The notes under the pieces: model-generated
What the model saw: only the letters and a program-made list of their open reading frames with translations
What the model was told of the DNA's origin: nothing
The model's database searches: none
From: Pseudomonas fluorescens
GTDB taxonomy: Bacteria > Pseudomonadota > Gammaproteobacteria > Pseudomonadales > Pseudomonadaceae
Direction of reading: 5' to 3'
DNA: 64,000 nt
Assembly (NCBI RefSeq): GCF_040448305.1
Contig: NZ_CP148752.1
Location: forward strand, 4,030,001 to 4,094,000
Shown here: in pieces, positions 35,365-41,671 of the stretch
Position numbering within the stretch: the first letter of the stretch is position 1
How the letters are laid out: the number at the start of each line of letters is the position of its first letter
Made by a program: the position numbers and the translations under genes

Positions 35365-35529
35365 TGAAGGCACTCCTGGAGCGGCGTTTGTCCCGAGCTC
35401 GGTGGCACGAGAACTGAGGTGTTGTTCTGTGGGTGGGCTGGCGATGCTGTAGATCAACGAACCGCCGACGATCAAAGCGCCGGCTTTGAGCACGTCTCGC
35501 CGGCCATACCGAGTAGATTTGCCCGACAT
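35365..35529 (-). other. In-frame Tat-like N-terminal extension of the FAH-family gene
   Basis: From ATG 35529 the frame reads through into the FAH protein and adds 55 residues. They contain RYGRRDVLKAGALIVGG, a twin-arginine-type n-region plus hydrophobic core, and a probable signal-peptidase region. FAH-family enzymes are normally cytoplasmic, and the internal ATG 35364 has the better ribosome-binding site. Either two forms are made, or the segment is a relic of another gene's signal peptide fused by deletion. Confidence 0.5.
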
Positions 35530-35539
35530 GACGGCAGCT

Positions 35540-36631
35540 CTACCCGAACATCCGCATAAGCGTTATCAACTTGCGAATGGTTAAGTCCGGGCTGCTTCGC
35601 AGGTTACGGATCAGTGCTCGCAGATTGATCAAGCTCATCTTGGGTTTTGTGAAACTCTTGGGCATGCGCTGCCCCCACTGCGCCATTGCCTCGGGACTCA
35701 CGGGATGTATGCCCGTAGGCTGCCTGGCCGTAAAAATATCCCCATCGCAGTAGTGCTCGTGCTTATCACCCCAAGGGTCTTGCCAGTAATCGAAGATCTG
35801 ACTGCCCAGGATGTGCCGACCGATTCCCCATGAGTGCTCCCAACCCCGCTCTCGCAGGACCCGTTGCCCCATGCCCACCGCGTCTGCATCGACAACTTCA
35901 TAGGCGCTATGGCTGTAGGTCGCCATGAACCCCTGCGCGATCGCGAGCGTATGGTGATCCGCGGGCGTTTCACCAAGATCAAGGCGCATGAAGGCGACTA
36001 TGGGGGTGCCGTCGGGCAGTACCTGCACATCGCTGGGAATAAACCCGAAATGCTGGGTATACCAGGCACAGGTCGCTTGGTAGTCAGCCACCTCAATTAC
36101 GATGTGACCAAGTTTGATTACTTCAGGCGGTGCAATCGGCGGACGCTGCGTGGCGTTGATTCGCGATTGCTCTTGCGCCAGATTCCAGGGAAGTGGGGCT
36201 CTGTGTGCCAGGGTTTTACTTGGAGTCTGGCCACAAACTGCTTCGACGGTAAACCCTGAAGGATCGGTCAGTCTGAGGTAATGCCCGCCGCCAGGATGTG
36301 TCGATGTCTCGATCGATGACGCACCTGGAATTTGCGTCAGCTTTTCCAGATCCTTGAGCGATTGGACTGCCAGCCCGAACCCGACAAAGCATGCATTTTC
36401 TGCACGCTGGACACGGTAACAATAGGGAGCCGGTTCAGTGCCGCGCAGATAGAGCGTTTCGGCGTTCTGATGACTGACGGCCAGGCCGAAGTCTGTCAGG
36501 AAATGCGCCGCCTCATTCAAGTCTGGCCTTTGAAAGATCAGGTGAGTCAGGCCTTGGGCTTTAACCGTCGGTTGCGGATGCCGGACAGGTTGTTGTGTTG
36601 CCAACTGGGGCATTTCATTTTTGTTATTCAT
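35540..36631 (-). CDS. Extradiol ring-cleavage dioxygenase (two VOC domains)
   Basis: The 363-residue protein has two vicinal-oxygen-chelate modules, like type I extradiol dioxygenases. The N-terminal module (about 25-135) lacks ligands. The C-terminal one (about 170-300) has the iron triad: His in KLGHIVIEVADY, His in ATYSHSAYEV and Glu in KHEHYCDGD. It would meta-cleave a catechol-type ring in the cytoplasm. The C-terminal 60 residues after the fold are basic and without homology that I recognise. It heads the leftward series dioxygenase, FAH-hydrolase, ligase, FadL-type channel. Leader and first codons contain AACAAGAA and AATAACAA. Confidence 0.87.
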   Translation of the reverse strand: MNNKNEMPQLATQQPVRHPQPTVKAQGLTHLIFQRPDLNEAAHFLTDFGLAVSHQNAETLYLRGTEPAPYCYRVQRAENACFVGFGLAVQSLKDLEKLTQIPGASSIETSTHPGGGHYLRLTDPSGFTVEAVCGQTPSKTLAHRAPLPWNLAQEQSRINATQRPPIAPPEVIKLGHIVIEVADYQATCAWYTQHFGFIPSDVQVLPDGTPIVAFMRLDLGETPADHHTLAIAQGFMATYSHSAYEVVDADAVGMGQRVLRERGWEHSWGIGRHILGSQIFDYWQDPWGDKHEHYCDGDIFTARQPTGIHPVSPEAMAQWGQRMPKSFTKPKMSLINLRALIRNLRSSPDLTIRKLITLMRMFG

Positions 36632-36633
36632 TG

Positions 36634-36641
36634 TTCTTGTT
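36634..36641 (-). promoter_or_regulatory. AAnAAnAA motif just before the dioxygenase ATG
   Basis: The minus strand reads GGAAAACAAGAACAATG. AACAAGAA fits the Hfq/Crc consensus and overlaps the ribosome-binding region. Confidence 0.45.
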
Positions 36642-36718
36642 TTCCAGTTTTCAGGGCAAAGCGATCCCCGAACCCCTGAAAATTCCAGGGGTGTTTTTTG
36701 TTGAGTCGGTTACAGCGC

Positions 36719-37333
36719 TCAGTCGAGAGGAGGAAGTGCCGGCAACTCTTTGGTTGCCAGCGCTCTAGCCTCCTCGAGAGGCACACCCAATGCCCGCAGC
36801 ACTAGTTCCGCTGTGTCAGATCCCGATTCGCGCCACGTTCTGTGCCCTTCCAGAACCAGGAAAATCGAGCCCAGGACGCTGCTCGATATCAGCGTCAGTA
36901 CTGAGAGCAATTGCTCCTGCGCAAACTGGTAGCGCCCATTGGAAAGCCCGCTCAGAAGATCCGTAGTCGCCTGGCTGCTAAACATTTCGCGCAACGAAGA
37001 ATTGCTCATGGCGAACTTATGGATGAATGCTCCCCACTGTGAATCTTCGTGCGCTCGACGAATGAAGAACCGAATGCCATTGGCAAGGCGCTGAGCCGGA
37101 TCGGAGAGGGAATTGAAGCTCTTGTTGACGCGCTCATGCATCTCCCTCGCGAGATGGCTGGCGACCGCCTCGAACAGGCTTTCCATGCTGTCGATGTTGC
37201 TATAGACCGTTCCGCGCGCCACGCCTGCCTCTTGCGCGAGGTCAAGGATGTTCACTTGGGAGGTGCCTCTCTCGGCGAACAGGCGAAAGGCAGCTTGATG
37301 AATGCGGCGCTGTGTTGGATTCAGGGATTCCAC
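36719..37333 (-). CDS. TetR-family regulator (first of two)
   Basis: The 204-residue protein has an N-terminal TetR helix-turn-helix (about 10-58, FAERGTSQVNILDLAQEAGVARGTVYSNI) and a variable C-terminal ligand domain. It starts with GTG 37333, supported by GGAGAG six bases upstream. It lies between the dioxygenase operon and the divergent OYE gene. Two 16-bp palindromes (37367 and 37477) in the intergenic region are its probable operators, so it should repress OYE and itself until the substrate or an intermediate binds. Confidence 0.9.
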   Translation of the reverse strand: MESLNPTQRRIHQAAFRLFAERGTSQVNILDLAQEAGVARGTVYSNIDSMESLFEAVASHLAREMHERVNKSFNSLSDPAQRLANGIRFFIRRAHEDSQWGAFIHKFAMSNSSLREMFSSQATTDLLSGLSNGRYQFAQEQLLSVLTLISSSVLGSIFLVLEGHRTWRESGSDTAELVLRALGVPLEEARALATKELPALPPLD

Positions 37334-37366
37334 GGTTCTCTCTCCAGGATTACCTCATGGACCGAT

Positions 37367-37382
37367 TGAACACTCGTGTTCA
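37367..37382. promoter_or_regulatory. TetR-type operator 1
   Basis: TGAACACTCGTGTTCA is a 16-bp inverted repeat with 7-bp arms, 33 bases upstream of the tetR start. The arms match those of the palindrome at 37477-37492. Confidence 0.7.
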
Positions 37383-37476
37383 TTTCTCGTCAACCATATT
37401 TTTAAGCATGTCGTTTTTTCTGCCTGAAAACCGGCCTTAAGCCAGGTCAATTAAAGTCCTACGCCATTGACACAAT

Positions 37477-37492
37477 TGAACACGCATGTTCA
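37477..37492. promoter_or_regulatory. TetR-type operator 2
   Basis: TGAACACGCATGTTCA is a 16-bp inverted repeat sharing TGAACA/TGTTCA arms with operator 1. Dyad symmetry extends outward (ACAA..TTGT). It lies 85 bases before the OYE start. Confidence 0.7.
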
Positions 37493-37576
37493 GTTGTGTT
37501 GTATTTCAGGCTTGCCTTCTCGGCACATCAAGCCCTGCGCGGGCTGGCCAAATTCTCATCGGCTGAAGGACAGAAC

Positions 37577-38812
37577 ATGACCGGCTCAAAGCTCTTCAAA
37601 CCGCTTCGATTACCTAACGGCACGGTGATTCCAAACCGAATCGCCAAGGCTGCCATGGAGGAGAACCTTGCCGATGAGGATCACGCTCCTGGGGAAGCAC
37701 TGGTCAAGCTCTATCGGCGCTGGGCGGAGGGTGGGGCCGGTCTGATCATCACTGGCAACGTCATGGTTGATCGCCACGCCTTGACCGGACCCGCCGGCGT
37801 GGTGCTTGAGGACGATCGCAACCTGGGCAAATTCAGGCTGTGGGCCGATGCTTGCCGCTGTCGCGGAGCTCAGGCCTGGATGCAAATCAATCATCCTGGA
37901 CGGCAGCTATTGGCTTCAATGGGGCAACCGGCAAGAGGCCCCTCCGCCGTTGCGGTCGATATCCCCGGCCTCTCAAAAGCTTTTGTGCCACCCAGGGCCT
38001 TGAATGAGCAGGAGATCGAGGAACTGATTGAGCGCTATACCCAAGCGGCGGTGTTGGCAGAACGTGCCGGATTCACCGGCGTGGAGATTCATGCAGCACA
38101 TGGCTACCTGTTCAGCCAATTCCTTTCGCCCTTGACCAACCAGCGTAACGACTGCTGGGGTGGCAGCCTGGAAAATCGTGCGCAAATTCTCCTGCGAACC
38201 ATCGATGCAATACGTCAGCGAGTAGCACCTATATTTTGCGTTGCTGTGAAGCTCAATTCCGCGGACTTTCAGCGCGGCGGTTTCGATGCTGAGGATGCGG
38301 CTCGCGTGGTGGAAATGCTTAATGCCAAGGCGGTCGACCTGGTCGAGTTGTCGGGTGGCAGCTACGAAAGCCCGGCGATGCAGGGGCAGACCCGCGATGG
38401 CAGCCGCTTGGCTCGAGAGGCGTATTTTCTCGAGTTCGCGGAGAAAATAGGAGAAATAGCGCACATGCCGCTGATGGTCACCGGCGGCGTGCGTAGAAAG
38501 GAGGTGGCGCAGCGAGTGGTGAGCGGTTCGGTGTCGATGGTGGGGCTTGCCACCGCGCTGGCAATCGAGCCGGCCCTGCCAAGCCAGTGGATGGCAGGTC
38601 AGGACACCGAAGTGGAGCCCATCGTCGTCCGCTGGAAGAACAAGGCGCTGGCATCGCTTGCAGTGGCGTCGGTGATCAAGAAGCAGCTCGGCTTGCTGAG
38701 TCAAGGGAAACGGACAAAACCCAGGACGTCGCCACTCATGGCATTGATCGGCAATCAGCTGAAGTCTCGTCGCCAGGCGAAGAACTATCGGCAATGGGTT
38801 GGCCGGGTTTAG
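37577..38812 (+). CDS. Old Yellow Enzyme-family NADH:flavin oxidoreductase
   Basis: The 411-residue FMN enzyme has a TIM-barrel OYE layout: FKPLRLPNGTVIPNRIAKAAMEE at the N-terminus, QINHPGRQ, GVEIHAAHGYLFSQFLSPLTNQR (the His-Ala-Ala-His segment) and PLMVTGGVRRKE for phosphate binding. ATG 37577 with AAGGA is preferred over the first in-frame ATG 81 bases upstream, which falls inside the promoter region. It would reduce an activated C=C bond or a dienone. It diverges from the tetR gene and is followed by a MITE-like element. A role in the adjacent ring-degradation pathway is inferred. Confidence 0.9.
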   Translation: MTGSKLFKPLRLPNGTVIPNRIAKAAMEENLADEDHAPGEALVKLYRRWAEGGAGLIITGNVMVDRHALTGPAGVVLEDDRNLGKFRLWADACRCRGAQAWMQINHPGRQLLASMGQPARGPSAVAVDIPGLSKAFVPPRALNEQEIEELIERYTQAAVLAERAGFTGVEIHAAHGYLFSQFLSPLTNQRNDCWGGSLENRAQILLRTIDAIRQRVAPIFCVAVKLNSADFQRGGFDAEDAARVVEMLNAKAVDLVELSGGSYESPAMQGQTRDGSRLAREAYFLEFAEKIGEIAHMPLMVTGGVRRKEVAQRVVSGSVSMVGLATALAIEPALPSQWMAGQDTEVEPIVVRWKNKALASLAVASVIKKQLGLLSQGKRTKPRTSPLMALIGNQLKSRRQAKNYRQWVGRV

Positions 38813-38824
38813 CCGGCCAATGTA

Positions 38825-39090
38825 GGGGGCGTTCTCAATTAGTTTCCCCGCCGCGTTGTCGCCTTAAAGCGGGCCAGGCAAGGCGCAGGCCGCTGGGAAT
38901 GGTTGCTCCCTTTCCAAGGCCTGCAACGCAGCCTGGCCCACTTTAAGGCACAACCCGAAGGGCCGGGCCTGCTGTTGTGCAGGGCTGCGTTGCTCGAAGC
39001 TTATTTGGAATGACCAAACCACGCTTCTCGCGCCTTGCCCTGCACAACAGCAGACCCGGCGCGGTGTGGAAACTAATTGAGAACGCCCCC
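38825..39090. mobile_element. 266-bp MITE-like element with 23-bp perfect terminal inverted repeats
   Basis: The ends 38825-38847 and 39068-39090 are perfect 23-bp inverted repeats beginning GGGGGCGTTCTC. A TA dinucleotide flanks both sides (38823-38824 and 39091-39092), suggesting TA target duplication as in IS630/Tc1 relatives. Inside lie two large imperfect hairpins, each with arms of about 30 bases and a loop of about 22-26. One has arms containing TTAAAG and GGGCCAGGC, the other CTGCTGTTGTGCAGGGC. It encodes no protein. It sits between the OYE gene and the second tetR gene, whose stop codon it completes. A source transposase was not seen in the window. Confidence 0.85.
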
Positions 39091-39734
39091 TAGGGTAGCG
39101 GCTTACCGGCGATTCTCTTGGCTCTGGCAGGTGTTACGCCCAGAGCCTTGAGAATCATCTCGGCGACCCGCTGGTCGTGTTCCGCCACTACACGCCCTTC
39201 GACAACCGAGCGCATGGCTCCGGTTGTGCACGATACGACCATGTCCAGGGCGATCCCCTCGTCCTCATAAGCGAGAGTCCCCGCGCGCAGACCTTCACGC
39301 AGATCGCCCAGCACATGAGCAGCCAGGCGCGAGCGCATGGTCTGATCGGAATGGATGATGCGCAGCAGTGCGTTGGCCCATTGATGGTCGTACGCAGCCC
39401 GGCATACGAACATACGCACACCAATCGAAAGCCGCTGCGCACCGCAGTGCACGCCCGAACTCAGGGCGGAAATGGCATCGGAGAACTCACTCGCCATGGC
39501 GATGCCAACCGCCTCGAGTACTTCGTCGCGCGTTCGAAAATAGTTGTAGATGGTGCCGTTGGACACCGCGGCCTCCGAGGCGACATCGAGCAGTGCAATC
39601 TCCCCCACCTCCTTACGTGCGACAAGACGCAATGCCGCATCCACCAGGCCGCGACGGGTGCGTTCACGCTTCTTGTGCCCCCGAGTGAGAGGCTCTTGTT
39701 CAGTTGCTTCTGAAGGAAAAGTGGGGGAAGGCAT
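39090..39734 (-). CDS. TetR-family regulator (second of two)
   Basis: The 214-residue protein has a TetR HTH (about 22-70, DAALRLVARKEVGEIALLDVA, then SEAAVSNGTIYNYF) and a C-terminal all-helical ligand domain. It follows the monooxygenase gene by two bases on the same strand, so the two form an operon. Its TAG stop uses T-A of the MITE target site plus the first base of the element. The native C-terminus may therefore have been altered by the insertion, although most of the fold is intact. Confidence 0.88.
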   Translation of the reverse strand: MPSPTFPSEATEQEPLTRGHKKRERTRRGLVDAALRLVARKEVGEIALLDVASEAAVSNGTIYNYFRTRDEVLEAVGIAMASEFSDAISALSSGVHCGAQRLSIGVRMFVCRAAYDHQWANALLRIIHSDQTMRSRLAAHVLGDLREGLRAGTLAYEDEGIALDMVVSCTTGAMRSVVEGRVVAEHDQRVAEMILKALGVTPARAKRIAGKPLP

Positions 39735-39736
39735 CT

Positions 39737-41395
39737 TCAGGCTCTTAATCGAGGGGGCTCGTTAATGGTAATCGAAACGCTATCGGCTGTGGCGTCGGCG
39801 CTAGCCAACAGGCCCATACAGTCTCGAACGAGACTGCCTGCCTCTACGCCTGGGGCGTGGTGCATGATGATACGGTCGGGGCGAACCGCAACCAGCGTGC
39901 CTTTGGCAGCCAACGGCAGGATGCCATGGTTCAGGTCTTCGACGAAGTCGCAACCGCCACCGGAGCGCTGGCCGCAGGGTCCGATCTGCAAGAAGTGGCC
40001 GCCCATTTTGTCCCAGGAAACGACCTGAGCGGCGGTCAGCAGTGACATTGGGTCAACACCGAATCCAACCAGGGTCAGGTTGGCTCCAAGCGCATCGTCG
40101 CTCAGTTGGATCTGCTGTTGCATGTTGCGAACCCAGGCTTGGGGAAACAGACTGCCACGAACCAGCTTGTCGCCACGACGATGCTGCACGAACAGCCCCT
40201 GTTTGAAGATGTTCTTTGGCTTGATGTCCAGCTGCTCGAAGTACTTTCTGGTAGCGGGAGTCAACGCCAGCGTGCGCATCAGGCCGTGGATGAAGAACGC
40301 TGCGACCTTGTTTCTCGGCATCACCAGGCGGCCCATGAGTTTCGCCAGATTGATCATCGCCTGGGCATGGGGGCGACGCTCTACGTCATAGGTATCGAGT
40401 ATTGCAGGCGCGGCATGGCCACGAAGGACCCAGGCCAGTTTCCAGGCAAGATTGGCTGCATCGCGCAGTCCCGCTACGAGACCTTGCCCGACAAAAGGGG
40501 GGGTGATGTGGGCTGCATCTCCCGCGAGAAAGATGCGTCCCTTGCTGAATCTGTTGCAGCAGCGCGCGTGGAACCGATACACCGCCTTTCGCTCGATTTC
40601 CAGCTCTTGCGGATTGATCCATGGCGCGATCAGTCGGGCTATGCTTTCGGGGCTTTCCAGCTCTTCCCGGGATTCGCCCGGGTGTAGCATGAACTCCCAA
40701 CGCTCCCTTCCGCCGGGAGCGGGCATGTGCGGCGTTGGACGCCGTGGATCACAGATAAACTCAACGTGATCGATGGCTGACTTATGCCGGTTCCTGGCAT
40801 CGACAATCAGCCAATCCTCACCATAGGTCTGTCCTTCGAATTCCTGGCCAATCAGTGCCCTGACCCTGGAGCTTGCGCCATCCACACCTACCAGGTATTG
40901 GGCGCGAACGGGATACGTCTGGCCATCATCGCCCCGTACGGTGGCGACGACACAATCTGATTCCTCGACCAGGTTCTCGAGCTCGAATCCTCCCAGGCTG
41001 GTCACTGTCTTCAGCCGGGAAACCTGGCTGCGCATCGCGTGTTCGAGGTCGGGTTGATAGAAAGTCACCAGTTTGGGATGGCCGTCGATGCACCCCGCGG
41101 TATTGGCCCGACCGAATTGCCCGAGGACCGGGGAGTGCATCCTCACTTCAGGGATAGCGATCTTCTCGAAAGCGTCTTCCGACAATCCGGCGAGTTGCAG
41201 GATGCGAAGCGCCTCGTTATCCAGAGCAATGGCGCGGGGCATCAGCAGGACCTCATGGGTCTTGTCCAATACCAGTGTCTTTACCCCATAGCGGCCGAGC
41301 AGCGCCGCGATTGTCGCCCCTACCGGACCGTTACCGACGACCAGCACATCGACAGCGGTGGGAGGCAGTTCGGTAGTTTTCTTGTTGTTGTTCAT
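39737..41395 (-). CDS. FAD-dependent aromatic monooxygenase (MhpA/PheA-like)
   Basis: This 552-residue flavoprotein hydroxylase has the GxGxxG FAD site (VVGNGPVGATIAALL, 20-34), an Asp/Gly-rich VGVDGASSRVR motif (about 168-178) and the second FAD motif GDAAHITPPFVGQGL (about 300-315). A C-terminal thioredoxin-like tail of the phenol-hydroxylase group follows. It would hydroxylate an aromatic ring with NAD(P)H and O2, supplying the catechol for the extradiol dioxygenase upstream. The first codons contain AACAACAACAAGAA, a strong AAnAAnAA motif. It is co-transcribed with the second tetR gene. Confidence 0.9.
   Translation of the reverse strand: MNNNKKTTELPPTAVDVLVVGNGPVGATIAALLGRYGVKTLVLDKTHEVLLMPRAIALDNEALRILQLAGLSEDAFEKIAIPEVRMHSPVLGQFGRANTAGCIDGHPKLVTFYQPDLEHAMRSQVSRLKTVTSLGGFELENLVEESDCVVATVRGDDGQTYPVRAQYLVGVDGASSRVRALIGQEFEGQTYGEDWLIVDARNRHKSAIDHVEFICDPRRPTPHMPAPGGRERWEFMLHPGESREELESPESIARLIAPWINPQELEIERKAVYRFHARCCNRFSKGRIFLAGDAAHITPPFVGQGLVAGLRDAANLAWKLAWVLRGHAAPAILDTYDVERRPHAQAMINLAKLMGRLVMPRNKVAAFFIHGLMRTLALTPATRKYFEQLDIKPKNIFKQGLFVQHRRGDKLVRGSLFPQAWVRNMQQQIQLSDDALGANLTLVGFGVDPMSLLTAAQVVSWDKMGGHFLQIGPCGQRSGGGCDFVEDLNHGILPLAAKGTLVAVRPDRIIMHHAPGVEAGSLVRDCMGLLASADATADSVSITINEPPRLRA
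41379..41392 (-). promoter_or_regulatory. AAnAAnAA run in the first codons of the monooxygenase gene
   Basis: Immediately after the ATG the minus strand reads AACAACAACAAGAA, several overlapping matches to the Hfq/Crc motif. A CACAACAAGG stretch lies just upstream. This is the strongest motif of its kind in the window. Confidence 0.6.
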
Positions 41396-41671
41396 CTCGA
41401 GCCCTTGTTGTGATTGAAGTCGTGAGACGTGGAGATCTCATCGTCAGGCAAGGTGAAGGTAAGTAAAATTGAGGATTATTTCAATATTGATATTCTTGTC
41501 ATTAATTTTCCGGGATCATTACCGCACCGTGATGAGGCCATGTGAGCTATGCCGAGGGCCAGTTTCCGACCGGTGAGGCTTGGCTTCCGAGCCGATCAGC
41601 GTTGTTATTGGAGTGACCACGTGCCATGCCTCACGAGGGCACACCCATGTTTTAGACTTCAGGAATCCACC

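Noticed and set aside
35365..35529. A separate Tat-dependent gene upstream of the FAH-family gene
   Set aside because: The frame has no stop before the FAH protein and no mature domain of its own, so it is reported as an extension or relic instead.
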